Under the pieces are notes generated by a model that saw nothing but the letters and a program-made list of their open reading frames with translations, was not told where the DNA came from and searched no databases. Of a DNA stretch of 64,000 bases, positions 1 through 8,383 are shown piece by piece. The DNA comes from Enterovibrio norvegicus DSM 15893. Its GTDB lineage: Bacteria > Pseudomonadota > Gammaproteobacteria > Enterobacterales > Vibrionaceae. The stretch is taken from the NCBI RefSeq assembly GCF_900115495.1, contig NZ_FOWR01000001.1:231669-295668 (forward strand). Direction: 5' to 3'. A program made the position numbers and the translations under genes. The stretch's first letter is position 1. The number at the start of each line of letters is the position of its first letter.

Positions 1-443
1 ACTTCAAGGGCGTCGAGATCTGGGCCACATTCTGTTTGAGGCACGGTCACAATGTTTGCTTGAACTAAGCCAAACACTTGCATTGCGCCTAAGTAACTTG
101 GCGCCTCCATGACCACGGTATCGTTCGGGTCTATGTAGGCGCGCGCAATCAGGTCGAGACCTTGCTGCGAGCCGGTACAAATCATCGCGATATGGCTTTC
201 TGGCAGTTGGTAATAATCACCGAGGAATTCGAGCAATGGGCCGTAACCTGCCGTCGCGCCGTATTGAAACACTTCTGTCATGTCAGACAAGCTTTCAAGC
301 ATGGGTTTCATCAGGTCGATCGGGAAGGTTTTTTCGTCTGGAAGCCCGCCAGCCAATGAAATGACATTTTTGTCTGAAGCCGCCGCGAGGATTTCACGGA
401 TGTATGATGATGGGATCTGTTGAAGCGACTTTGCGATTTCCAT
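1..443 (-). CDS. PLP-dependent aminotransferase, class I/II (partial, 3' end outside window)
   Basis: About 147 N-terminal residues are visible, from an ATG whose complement lies at 441-443. The translation begins MEIAKSLQQIPSSYI and contains SLAGGLPDEKTFP and YGATAGYGPLLEFL. These are the N-terminal signatures of fold-type I aminotransferases of the 2-aminoadipate / MocR-domain type (LysN-like), which move an amino group from an amino acid to a 2-oxo acid on pyridoxal phosphate. The catalytic lysine lies beyond the window. The gene is divergent from the AraC/GyrI regulator and shares an intergenic region of about 110 bp with it, so regulation by that neighbour is plausible. The substrate cannot be told from this fragment. 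Confidence 0.85.
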   Translation of the reverse strand, partial: MEIAKSLQQIPSSYIREILAAASDKNVISLAGGLPDEKTFPIDLMKPMLESLSDMTEVFQYGATAGYGPLLEFLGDYYQLPESHIAMICTGSQQGLDLIARAYIDPNDTVVMEAPSYLGAMQVFGLVQANIVTVPQTECGPDLDALE

Positions 444-506
444 GGGACTACCTAAACAACCGAAAAATATCTAACAAAAATAATACATGGGATTGCTGAA
501 TTTGGA

Positions 507-543
507 ATGTCCATTTATGCTGTTGAATATGTCCATTTATGCT
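507..543. promoter_or_regulatory. 15-bp perfect direct repeat, candidate AraC-type operator
   Basis: The 15-mer ATGTCCATTTATGCT occurs at 507-521 and again at 529-543, with a 22-bp period (about two helical turns), just before the ATG of the AraC-family gene at 553. AraC-family proteins typically bind direct repeats on one face of the helix. The role as operator is inferred. Confidence 0.55.
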
Positions 544-552
544 TTTTAAACG

Positions 553-1422
553 ATGAGCCAACAACACATTTCCCGTATCAATGATGTTTTGTTTTACATT
601 CACAAAGACATCAGTAAAGAGTTGTCTGCCAAGGAGTTAGCCAAGGTTGCGGCTTACTCAGAGCAGCATTTTCACCGCATTTTTAAGAGTGTGGTTGGTG
701 AGTCTATTCATCAATATATCCGACGGACAAGAATGGAATATGCGGCCAATCAACTGATGTTTGATACGCGTGCCTCGGTAATGGACATCGCAAACTCCTG
801 TGGATTCAACTCTGTGTCGTCTTTTAGTCGTGCGTTTAAAGCGACGTTTCACAGCAGTCCTGGGGAATGGCGTAAGCATGATTTGCTGGTAGCGGAAAAG
901 CCGTATCTTAAAGATCCTGAAGTGGCTGAAGGCTACAGGCGCGTTGCTTCTCGCGGCATTCCAGCCCCCAAAGTGGTTGAAGTGCCAGAAAGGTTAGCGG
1001 CCTATGTACGCCACGTAGGCTATAGCCGTTCTATCTCAAATGCATGGCTGATTTTAAAAGCATGGGCGAACGCTGAAGGGCGTCCGTTTGAAACACAATT
1101 CGGATTGCATCACTCGAACCCGGCCTGGGTGGAATTGGACAAATGCCGGTACGTTGCCTGCATTGGTATCGACAAACCCATTAAACTCCGTGGGGTGGTG
1201 AATCAATTGGTCATTCCCGGCGGCTTGCATGCCGTATTCCGACTCACGGGCATTTATGGGGAGTTACTTCCTCAAATCAGCATGGTGTTAGAGAAATGGT
1301 TGCCAGCGTCAGGGTTCAAGCTACGCTCAACGCCTGCCTATGTGCATTATCATGAGAACCATTTTTTAAAAGCCGATGAGCGGTTTGAACTGGATTTCTA
1401 TCTTCCGATCAGTTTCTTCTAA
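553..1422 (+). CDS. AraC-family transcriptional regulator with GyrI-like effector domain
   Basis: 289 residues. The AraC-type double helix-turn-helix is N-terminal (about residues 8-106, with FHRIFKSVVGESIHQYIRR and the second-helix core SFSRAFKATF). A GyrI-like / effector-binding domain follows (about 125-289, with VPERLAAYVRHVGYS). This order is the Rob/SoxS-like AraC-GyrI architecture, which usually senses small, often toxic or hydrophobic compounds. No good ribosome binding site is seen before the ATG at 553. The gene is divergent from the partial aminotransferase and sits right beside the duplicated 15-mer, suggesting autoregulation or control of that neighbour. The inducer is unknown. 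Confidence 0.88.
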   Translation: MSQQHISRINDVLFYIHKDISKELSAKELAKVAAYSEQHFHRIFKSVVGESIHQYIRRTRMEYAANQLMFDTRASVMDIANSCGFNSVSSFSRAFKATFHSSPGEWRKHDLLVAEKPYLKDPEVAEGYRRVASRGIPAPKVVEVPERLAAYVRHVGYSRSISNAWLILKAWANAEGRPFETQFGLHHSNPAWVELDKCRYVACIGIDKPIKLRGVVNQLVIPGGLHAVFRLTGIYGELLPQISMVLEKWLPASGFKLRSTPAYVHYHENHFLKADERFELDFYLPISFF

Positions 1423-1451
1423 ACGTAATGCCATAAGACCAAAACGAAGCA

Positions 1452-1482
1452 TGCGGCGCTCCTTGGGGGCGCCGCATTCTTT
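1452..1482. terminator. Bidirectional hairpin terminator between convergent genes
   Basis: TGCGGCGC (1452-1459) pairs with GCGCCGCA (1469-1476). T-rich sequence follows on the plus side, and an A-rich stretch lies on the other side and serves the minus direction. It separates the AraC gene from the convergent YitT gene. Confidence 0.7.
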
Positions 1483-1508
1483 GAGGTAATTGGAGATATT
1501 TCGCCAAC

Positions 1509-2117
1509 TTATGTCGCAGGGACATTTGGCTGATAACGACCGGGTTTGTGGTTCAACGCCAGAATCAAATTCACCGTGATAGCGCCGAGGATAGACAAAC
1601 CGAGGATCTTCAAATCCACGACAAAAAGCGACATTAATACGATGCAGCAATCTAAGCCCATTTGCACATAGCCCGCGCGTAAACCTAAACGCTCTTGAAG
1701 GAACAGTGCGAGGATATTGAACCCGCCTAGGCTCATTTTATGACGGAAGATAACCAGCATGCCTGTGCCAATCAAACCACCGCCGAACAAGGCCGCATAG
1801 ACAGGATCAATCCGCGCGATTTCCAACACATGATGAAGGTGGTCAACCGCGAGAGATACAATGGTCACGGCGATAAAGGTGTTGATGGTAAAACGCCATC
1901 CCATGCGCATGACGGATAACACATAGAAAGGGAGGTTGAGGATGAAGAATACTTGGCCGAAACTAAAATCGCTTATCTTAGTCAGGAAGATTGCTAATCC
2001 AGCTGTTCCACCCGCCAACAATCCAACGCTATTGAAAAAAATAACCCCTAGAGAAACGAGCGCACTGCCCAAGATGAGTGCGAGTAGGTTTTCTTTCACG
2101 TTGTGGTTCTGATCCAT
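1509..2117 (-). CDS. YitT family integral membrane protein
   Basis: 202 residues with about five or six hydrophobic segments. LGVIFFNSVGLLAGGTAGLA near the N-terminus and FGGGLIGTGMLVIFRH plus MSLGGFNILALFLQ in the middle match the YitT/DUF161 membrane family, an inner-membrane protein family of unsettled transport function. The glycine-rich motifs are those conserved in the family. An AAGGGAG ribosome binding site lies just upstream of the ATG. The gene is single and convergent with the AraC gene. No partner genes hint at a substrate. Confidence 0.85.
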   Translation of the reverse strand: MDQNHNVKENLLALILGSALVSLGVIFFNSVGLLAGGTAGLAIFLTKISDFSFGQVFFILNLPFYVLSVMRMGWRFTINTFIAVTIVSLAVDHLHHVLEIARIDPVYAALFGGGLIGTGMLVIFRHKMSLGGFNILALFLQERLGLRAGYVQMGLDCCIVLMSLFVVDLKILGLSILGAITVNLILALNHKPGRYQPNVPAT

Positions 2118-2325
2118 TTGAATACTCCCTTTTCAGTGCATGTGTCTCTATTGCATGGTCCATGTACGTGGTGCCGTATGCGGAAATTACGATGTAACGA
2201 TGCGGATATTACATGCCAATGTCGAGGGTTGGCGGGGTATTCATTGACAAGGTGGTGTTTAACAAAATTTACACATACGATGGCTTCAATGGAGCGAAAC
2301 CTAATTCGTTAATAGGATGAACGAA

Positions 2326-2712
2326 ATGACGCAAAGCAATGCTACGATATCAACCTTGTTGGCCCACCCTGATGCAACGCTTTCACAGAAAGATCTCGTG
2401 GATCTACACCAACGACTTCTTGATAAGCGGGAGGAGTTGGTGGCGCAAGCAGATCTTCTGGAAAAAGAAATCACTCGGAAGGAAGATTGTTCATTGGCCG
2501 ACGAGGTAGAAGCGTCGTTTTATCGCGCTGAGGCCAATAGAGCTGAGGTTCAGCTTACCCAGAATCATGGGTTAATGAATGAGATTTCACGCGCTTTCTT
2601 GCGGCTTGAAAGTGGGCAGTATGGTGTGAGTGTTGAAACGGGCGATCCCATTCCCTTGGCACGTTTACGCTTATTGCCTTGGACGGAATATTGCACCGAA
2701 GATTTGGAATAA
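2326..2712 (+). CDS. TraR/DksA-family protein lacking the zinc-finger cysteines
   Basis: 128 residues from the ATG at 2326, preferred over 2317 because AGGA at 2314-2317 is correctly spaced only for the later start. Residues about 20-90 are Gln/Glu/Arg-rich and likely form the DksA coiled coil. The C-terminus keeps the DksA sequence frame (GQYGVSVETGDPIPLARLRL, then PWTEYC), but positions that are cysteine in the classical finger read Ser and Thr, and only one Cys remains. DksA proteins bind the RNA polymerase secondary channel and adjust transcription during stringent response. Zinc-independent paralogues exist in other gammaproteobacteria, so this may be a low-zinc backup copy. A second family member at 25.9 kb has all four cysteines. 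Confidence 0.8.
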   Translation: MTQSNATISTLLAHPDATLSQKDLVDLHQRLLDKREELVAQADLLEKEITRKEDCSLADEVEASFYRAEANRAEVQLTQNHGLMNEISRAFLRLESGQYGVSVETGDPIPLARLRLLPWTEYCTEDLE

Positions 2713-2746
2713 CATATTGCCAAGCAAAGGTCTAATTCAGAACGCA

Positions 2747-2825
2747 TTAATGTTCTTGAGTGGCAATTTTTATTGCCGCGCCAGTGAGAAAAACACCTGC
2801 CACCGCTTCTAGCTGATCAACAAAC
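2747..2825 (-). pseudogene. C-terminal remnant of a LysE/RhtB-family exporter
   Basis: On the minus strand an open stretch reads GFVDQLEAVAGVFLTGAAIK followed by IATQEH and TAA (complement at 2747-2749). This resembles the last transmembrane helix and tail of LysE-family amino-acid exporters. No start or upstream part exists, because the sequence runs directly into the thioredoxin-family remnant in another frame. The assignment rests on about 26 residues and is tentative. Confidence 0.4.
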
Positions 2826-2934
2826 CCTTTTCGCCAAGGTGTTCACTCATCGTGAAGCTGTTTCCATCTGGGTCTTTCAATGTAAATTCGGGCGCTTTCT
2901 AGCCAAAATCACAAATAGGGGTATCAAGTCACAT
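2809..2934 (-). pseudogene. N-terminal remnant of a thioredoxin/redoxin-family protein
   Basis: A ribosome binding site (AAGGA) and ATG (complement at 2932-2934) are followed at once by TGA. The frame then continues LDTPICDFG, a TAG, and KAPEFTLKDPDGNSFTMSEH. This is the start of thioredoxin-family proteins that normally read CDFGWKAPDF..., so the TAG is a Trp codon (TGG) mutated to stop. The frame ends after LLIS where the conserved Cys-containing part should begin. Two nonsense codons plus truncation make it a clear relic. Confidence 0.6.
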
Positions 2935-3051
2935 GCTTGGTTCCTTTATGGCCTAACTGGTACGAAATGAAAGGGTGAAAAGAGAGGATCTTCGTTCGAT
3001 CCTCGCTTTCTTGTTTCTTTCTCTCTATGTTAGGCAACAACGACAATGCGT

Positions 3052-3342
3052 TTAACCAATCACAGACATTTCACTGACAACGAAACTGGCTACTTTGCCG
3101 TCTGTCGCTTCCAAATAATCAGCGAGGTGCTGTCCGCCCATGTGGTCTTGCCAAAGTTCGCGACTCACCCAGTTTTCGAAAAACAAGAAGTGTGCTGGGT
3201 TATCGTTGTCTTGATGCAAATCGTACTGCAAACAACCTTCTTCACCACGGGTGATTTCAATCAGTTTCAACAATTCTTCTTTCACAAATTCAACGCTGTC
3301 TTCGTTGGCGACAATGTCAGCAACAATGGTGAGTTTAGTCAT
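3052..3342 (-). CDS. Putative quinol monooxygenase (ABM domain, YgiN-like)
   Basis: 96 residues forming one antibiotic-biosynthesis-monooxygenase (dimeric alpha/beta barrel) domain. Recognisable elements are EEGCLQYDLHQDNDNPAHFLFFENW and HLADYLEATDGKVA. Such small cytoplasmic proteins oxidise quinols or related aromatics, often without a cofactor. AAAGGA precedes the ATG by a proper distance. It is intact although both flanks are decayed genes. The frameshifted zinc-type dehydrogenase next to it belongs to the quinone-reductase-like medium-chain family, so the two may once have formed a unit dealing with quinone stress. Substrate unknown. Confidence 0.82.
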   Translation of the reverse strand: MTKLTIVADIVANEDSVEFVKEELLKLIEITRGEEGCLQYDLHQDNDNPAHFLFFENWVSRELWQDHMGGQHLADYLEATDGKVASFVVSEMSVIG

Positions 3343-3482
3343 GGTTCATTCCTTTTAGGTTTAATGCGCTCTACTCGCACGCTATGCAAAACAAAGAAAC
3401 ACAAGCAGAGAAGCGAAACATTTATATTGAATCAGAAATCGCGAATTCGCTTATTTCTTCAACACGTTATTGTTATTTGGGT

Positions 3483-4262
3483 TCAAAACCCTTCGAGGAC
3501 GATTTTGCCGATCGACTTGCCAGATTCGAGTTCGGCATGCGCTTCGCGCAAATTTGCCGCATTAATGGTGCCCAAGTTTTTCCCTGCCGTGGTTTGAATG
3601 AAACCGCGGTCGACTAAATCAGAAACGCGTGTCAGCAATTTACCATGCTCGTTCATGTCTACGGCGTTGAACATTGAGCGTGCAAACATAAATTCCCAAT
3701 GAAGCGATAGGCTTTTGAGTTTGATTTTAGAAGCGTCGATGTTTTTCGGATCATCAATCAACCAATTTTGCCGAACGGAGCCAAAATCTGCGTATATGTT
3801 TCAAAATACGCTTCTGTGCTGTTCAAACTAGCAACATGCGTGACTTGGCCTATGCCGAGCGCTTCAATCTGTGGCGCAAGATCTTTGGTATGGTCAACAA
3901 CATGGTCGGCACCTAGCTTGTTCACCCAAGCTTGTGAGCTTTCGCGTGAAGCGGCAGCAATGATGGTTGCGCCGGTGAGCGTTTTAGCAAGCTGAACCAA
4001 AATCGAACCCGCACCGCCTGCTGCATCCACAACCAACAATATTTCATTCGACTTGTCGTTAGATTCTGGCGCTTGTTGCTGCAAACCAAGGTGCTCAAAC
4101 AGAAGCTCCCACGCGGCGATAGCGGTAAGTGGCAGCGCCGCCGCTTCCGCATCAGATAAGCTTTTTGGCTTACGTCCAACAATGCGTTCATCAACCAATT
4201 GGAATTCAGCATTGCTGCCTTGGCGCGTCAAATCACCCGCATAGAAAAACATCAGTGATACC
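3483..4262 (-). pseudogene. Zinc-type alcohol dehydrogenase / quinone oxidoreductase family, frameshifted and N-truncated
   Basis: Two minus-strand frames make one medium-chain dehydrogenase. The upstream part (about 4262 to 3758) has FYAGDLTRQGSNAEFQLVDE and the Rossmann motif VVDAAGGAGSILVQLAK. The downstream part (to 3483) continues IDDPKNIDASKIKLKSLSLH to the C-terminus. At about 3760 the frame breaks after FGKIG: loss of one T turns GGT TTG ATT into GGT TGA TT. The first 80-90 residues (GroES-like domain) are missing, and at 4255-4262 the sequence switches to the divergent LysR remnant. The gene cannot make a full enzyme. Confidence 0.85.
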
Positions 4263-4811
4263 AACATCGACTTTTACCGTGATTCCGTTGATATGGCGCT
4301 GCGTTATGGTTCATCAACCGATGCCAATATCTACGGCCTCAAGATCTGCAATGTCCCGCGTTTCGTCTGTGCAACGCAGGAATACATCGACAAGCACGGT
4401 GAGCCGTTACACCCTCACGATTTACCGTGTCACAATGGTTTGGTCTATCAGCTCTCCGACATTATTCATGACGTGTGGGAGTTTTCGAAAGACGGCATGG
4501 ATTTCAAGATCAAAGTCAGCGAAAACCGTGCGTCTAACGACGGTGACTTGGTAAGACGTTGGTGCGTCGCGGGGCAGGGTATTGCGTCAAAATCCGGCTT
4601 AGACATGCCTAACGAACTGCTGAATGACCGTGTGGTTCGTCTTCTCCCTGATTTCGAACTCAAACCCACAGAGTTATGGTTCATCTTCCCAAGCCGTCAA
4701 TCCATCACCCCCGTAGCCCAATTACTGCGCGATATGCTGAGAAAGAAAACCGCTGAGGTATTGCATAGCCTGATCGAGAAAGGTCTCGTGGATAAAAGTG
4801 TGTTGTTATGA
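4255..4811 (+). pseudogene. LysR-family regulator, C-terminal remnant (HTH domain lost)
   Basis: The open frame begins inside the effector-binding domain (SDTNIDFYRDSVDMALRYG) and runs to a normal LysR C-terminus. It includes the conserved GDLVRRWCVAGQGIA and LWFIFPSRQ. The helix-turn-helix domain and linker, about 120 residues, are absent and there is no start signal. The gene is head-to-head with the truncated dehydrogenase. A LysR gene divergent from its target is a common arrangement, so this was probably the regulator of that enzyme. One deletion removed both 5' ends and the shared promoter. Confidence 0.8.
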
Positions 4812-5006
4812 TTAATACGTACAGATTGAAATAATAGGATAAGTCACATTTTCCTACCTATTTGGGCAGGTTTACAGTCATTCACAGTTTCGAGACAGCT
4901 ATTTATTTGTGCATCTAGTAGCATTTTAATCCAACAAAGGGAATCTATTCAGAGTTCACAAACACGAACTCATATATATCAATAAAAATCATGGATGTTG
5001 GCTGTC

Positions 5007-6836
5007 ATGAAAAATATATTAATTGGATTGCTATGTGCAGTATTTTTATCTAGTTGTGGCGGAGGAGGTGGTGGTTCTGACTCTGACTCAGGCGGTGGGG
5101 CTTCAAGTGGTATAACGGCTAAACAGTCTGTGTTTAGTGTTGATGTTAATAGGGAGTCGCGCTCTGAATATTTTTCTGTTCCTGTAGATGTATCAATTCC
5201 AAGTAGTACTAATTCAGTTTACTTCTACTTATTAAGTGATAAGGGAAAAGATTCAGGTGTTACAGGAGTTTCACTCGATATTTATTTAGATGCTGACTCT
5301 TCGGTTGCTGTTTATTACTCCCTTCCAGATTATCTATCTAGTGATGGGTACGATGAAAGTTTAACTTTATATTTTTGCTATGACGAAAATTGCAATGATA
5401 TAATCCCAGGGTCACCTTTTAACATTCAGTTGGAGGTGGATTATGTAATACCGAAATTTTCTAAGACTCTGGATGATACATATGAAATAGAAAGGAGGGC
5501 GGATGGGCCATTAGAAAGTATTAAAATAGATGTTCCCGTTGAAAACGTATTAACTGAAGATTTGTCTTTTGTTCATTTTGAAAGTAACTCAGGATATAGC
5601 CTTGAATGTTCTTATGGTGATGATGTTAATTTAGCTGAGTGCTTAATTCCTATTAGTGAATTTTCTTCTTTGTCAGAACAGGAAGTTGAAAATGGTAGAA
5701 ACATAAAAATTTCAATATGTGAGAGAAGAGGATGCGATCTAGGTGTAACGTTTGATAGTAAAAGTATTAACATTAAATACAGGTTGATTGAGATACCAAC
5801 CCTTGATGTTGAAGAAATAATGTATTGGAATAACACGAGTGAGGCAAAAACAACATCAGTGTACAGTGCATTCTATGATGCGTTATTGAGTTATTATTAT
5901 AGTAACGAAACTAATACAACCACATTAGTTATCACACCAATGGATGGTGAGCCTCGAATTTTTATCGATCTAAAAAGAAATATAACGACTGGGTTTAACA
6001 AACTACACGTCAACGAATTGAATGGAAAGATCTATACACACTTCAGAACGTTAAATAGCACCCATATCTTGTCTATTACGCCTGACTTGGTTGACCCCCA
6101 AGCCTCTAGAGTTGCTGCAAGATCACTTTCTTTAACGAATCCAGATTATACAGCAATTACATCAGATTCTTTTTTCGCAACGGAATATCAATCAGACAGT
6201 GATGCTGTATATGGTTCTAGAATTGATCTAGATAGTGAAGTGGAAATTGATACTTATGGTCCAATAGCTGCTGCTGAGTTAAGTATTATTTCAAAAAACA
6301 ATCAACTTTTTGGTAGTCTAAAGAAAAACTCATCTAGTAGTGATTTAACTATTCACAAGTTTTTTGATAATAACATTCTAGAAATAGATAGTGATAATTT
6401 TAAAATCACCCCAATTAGTGAAAAATGCAATGATTTACTAGAGGCGGGTAAATATATATTCAATAATTGTGGTGATCGATTAAAGTTGTCTTTAAATGAA
6501 AGCGATGAGCCTGATGTTGTTGACAGTATACCTAAGCCCCCATGGTACGTTAAAGGTGATTCGGGTTATTTAAATCGTGAATTATTGGATGTATTTTTTC
6601 TATCTAATGAAAGTGGCTTTTTTTATTTTGAATCAGGTCGGAGTACCTTTTCGTCAAGACTGAAATATTATATAACTAGGGTAGATGGAAGTAATGTGAT
6701 TACTAATGAGTATTTCACTCCGAAGGCACTTTTGGAAGTATATGGGATGTTCCAAGCAAAAGACGGTAGTATTTGGCTTTATGGGATTGATAAATATCGA
6801 ACTGGCAAGCTGGCCAAGTTAAAAATCGACATTTAA
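5007..6836 (+). CDS. Hypothetical lipoprotein, AT-rich
   Basis: About 609 residues. The start MKNILIGLLCAVFLSSC at 5007 gives a clean type II signal peptide with lipobox LSSC followed by a Gly/Ser/Asp-rich linker; an in-frame ATG at 4995 is also possible. The mature protein should be tethered to a membrane by its N-terminal cysteine. The rest is polar, rich in Ser, Asp and Asn, and looks like a beta-rich extracytoplasmic protein. I recognise no family. Codon use is clearly more AT-rich than the neighbours. It lies between a decayed LysR gene and the ectoine block, with its own terminator, which suggests acquisition. No ribosome binding site is obvious. Confidence 0.75.
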   Translation: MKNILIGLLCAVFLSSCGGGGGGSDSDSGGGASSGITAKQSVFSVDVNRESRSEYFSVPVDVSIPSSTNSVYFYLLSDKGKDSGVTGVSLDIYLDADSSVAVYYSLPDYLSSDGYDESLTLYFCYDENCNDIIPGSPFNIQLEVDYVIPKFSKTLDDTYEIERRADGPLESIKIDVPVENVLTEDLSFVHFESNSGYSLECSYGDDVNLAECLIPISEFSSLSEQEVENGRNIKISICERRGCDLGVTFDSKSINIKYRLIEIPTLDVEEIMYWNNTSEAKTTSVYSAFYDALLSYYYSNETNTTTLVITPMDGEPRIFIDLKRNITTGFNKLHVNELNGKIYTHFRTLNSTHILSITPDLVDPQASRVAARSLSLTNPDYTAITSDSFFATEYQSDSDAVYGSRIDLDSEVEIDTYGPIAAAELSIISKNNQLFGSLKKNSSSSDLTIHKFFDNNILEIDSDNFKITPISEKCNDLLEAGKYIFNNCGDRLKLSLNESDEPDVVDSIPKPPWYVKGDSGYLNRELLDVFFLSNESGFFYFESGRSTFSSRLKYYITRVDGSNVITNEYFTPKALLEVYGMFQAKDGSIWLYGIDKYRTGKLAKLKIDI

Positions 6837-6858
6837 ATTTTTGTCTTAGCCTCAAAGA

Positions 6859-6890
6859 AAAGAGCACCGCACCGACGCTGCTCTTTATTA
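6859..6890. terminator. Hairpin between the lipoprotein gene and doeD
   Basis: AAAGAGCA (6859-6866) pairs with TGCTCTTT (6879-6886) and ATTA follows. It lies between convergent genes and can serve both directions. Confidence 0.5.
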
Positions 6891-6906
6891 ACTCGAATTA
6901 GCGATA

Positions 6907-8316
6907 CTACGCCGCCTTCCAATTCCCGTTGTGCACCAATTTGTTGGTGACTTTGTCCACGGCACGTTTGGCGCGATCGACGATGTCATCAACGTCTGCG
7001 GTTGATACCACGAGCGGTGGGGCGAAGCCGAGGATATCGCCGTGTGGCATGGCGCGGGCGATGAGGCCTTCTTCTAAACAGGCTGCGGCAATTTGAGGCC
7101 CAATTTTCAAGTTCGGGTCAAAGTGCGTGCGGCGTTGTTTGTCTGGTGAGAACTCCAAGGCGTGCAACAAGCCAATGCCTCGGCTGTCACCAACCAACGG
7201 ATGATTGGCGAACGCGGTTTGCATTTGTTGTTGGAAATATGCGCCTGTGTCTCTGGCGTTTGCGGTGAGGTTTTCTCGCTCGATAATATCAAGATTACAC
7301 AACGCAGCTGCTGCGCCTAGAGGGTGGCCGGAATAGGTATAACCGTGACCAATCGCTCCCCACTGATCGGTGCCGTCTTCCAACACTTTCCATACACGTT
7401 CGCTGACAATCACACCGGATAGAGGTTGGTAAGCCGAAGTGAGGCCTTTTGCGACCGTCATCAAATCCGGTTTCATGTCGTACATGATGGAGCCAAAGTC
7501 AGAACCTAAACGCCCGAATCCACACACCACTTCATCGGCAATCAATAGGATATCGTACTTGTCGAGCACCTTACGGATTTCCTGCCAGTAGCCTTCTGGT
7601 GGCGGCACGATGCCTCCTGTACCTAAGACTGGCTCGCCAATCATGGCGGCCACCGTATCTGGCCCTTCAGCGAGGATCATTTTCTCCAGCTCATTCGCGC
7701 AGTGCACTGAGAACTCGCGTTCTGTCATGCCGTCGTCTTCACGGCGATAGTAGTAGGGTGCCATGGTGTGTTTGATGCGCTCTAACGGGAGATCGAAATG
7801 CGCATGGAACAGCGGCAAACCCGTCATTGAACCTGATGCAATGCTTGAACCGTGATAACCACGATCACGAGAGATGATTTTCTTCTTCTGAGGCAAGCCA
7901 CGTGCATTGTTGTAATACCAGACAAGCTTGAGCTGTGTTTCATTGGCATCGCTGCCTGACATACCGTAATACACTTTGCTCATGCCTTGCGGTGCCATTT
8001 TTATGATGCGCTCAGACAGGGTGATCAGTGCTTCATTGGTGTGCCCGACATAGGTGTGGTAGTAGGCGAGTTGCTTCGCTTGTTCGTAGATCGCCTCTGC
8101 CATTTCTTGACGGCCATAGCCGATATTGACGCAATACAATCCCGCAAATGCATCAACCAATTCGATACCTTCAGAATCTTTGATTCGAATACCACTGGCG
8201 CTGGTGATGATGCGCCCGGGTAGATCGCCATTCGCGTATTGCTTCAAATGCGTTGAGGCGTGAAACACGTTTTGGCGGTCGATCTCGAGCAGTACTTTGG
8301 TGTCGATATTCTTCAT
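6907..8316 (-). CDS. doeD: Class III aminotransferase, probable diaminobutyrate transaminase of ectoine catabolism
   Basis: 469 residues. Class III PLP aminotransferase signs are GSDANETQLKLVWYYNNARG, the internal aldimine region (TVAKGLTSAYQPLSG, Lys) and GHGYTYSGHPLGAAA. DoeD moves the 4-amino group of 2,4-diaminobutyrate to a 2-oxo acid and yields aspartate semialdehyde, which DoeC oxidises to aspartate. The next gene upstream on the same strand (67 bp away) is such a dehydrogenase, and doeA/doeB lie 12 kb away, so the ectoine role is well supported by context. By sequence alone it could also be an omega-amino acid-pyruvate or putrescine transaminase. AAGGAG precedes the ATG. Confidence 0.75.
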   Translation of the reverse strand: MKNIDTKVLLEIDRQNVFHASTHLKQYANGDLPGRIITSASGIRIKDSEGIELVDAFAGLYCVNIGYGRQEMAEAIYEQAKQLAYYHTYVGHTNEALITLSERIIKMAPQGMSKVYYGMSGSDANETQLKLVWYYNNARGLPQKKKIISRDRGYHGSSIASGSMTGLPLFHAHFDLPLERIKHTMAPYYYRREDDGMTEREFSVHCANELEKMILAEGPDTVAAMIGEPVLGTGGIVPPPEGYWQEIRKVLDKYDILLIADEVVCGFGRLGSDFGSIMYDMKPDLMTVAKGLTSAYQPLSGVIVSERVWKVLEDGTDQWGAIGHGYTYSGHPLGAAAALCNLDIIERENLTANARDTGAYFQQQMQTAFANHPLVGDSRGIGLLHALEFSPDKQRRTHFDPNLKIGPQIAAACLEEGLIARAMPHGDILGFAPPLVVSTADVDDIVDRAKRAVDKVTNKLVHNGNWKAA

Positions 8317-8383
8317 GGTTCGCTCCTTGAATGGCCCTTAACTGGCCTTCAACGTTTAATCGTTAAATAGGTTCAGATTGGAT

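Noticed and set aside
2809-2934. Glyoxalase/VOC-domain remnant
   Set aside because: KDPDGN first suggested VOC, but the upstream CDFG-Trp-KAPEF context fits the start of a thioredoxin-family protein better.
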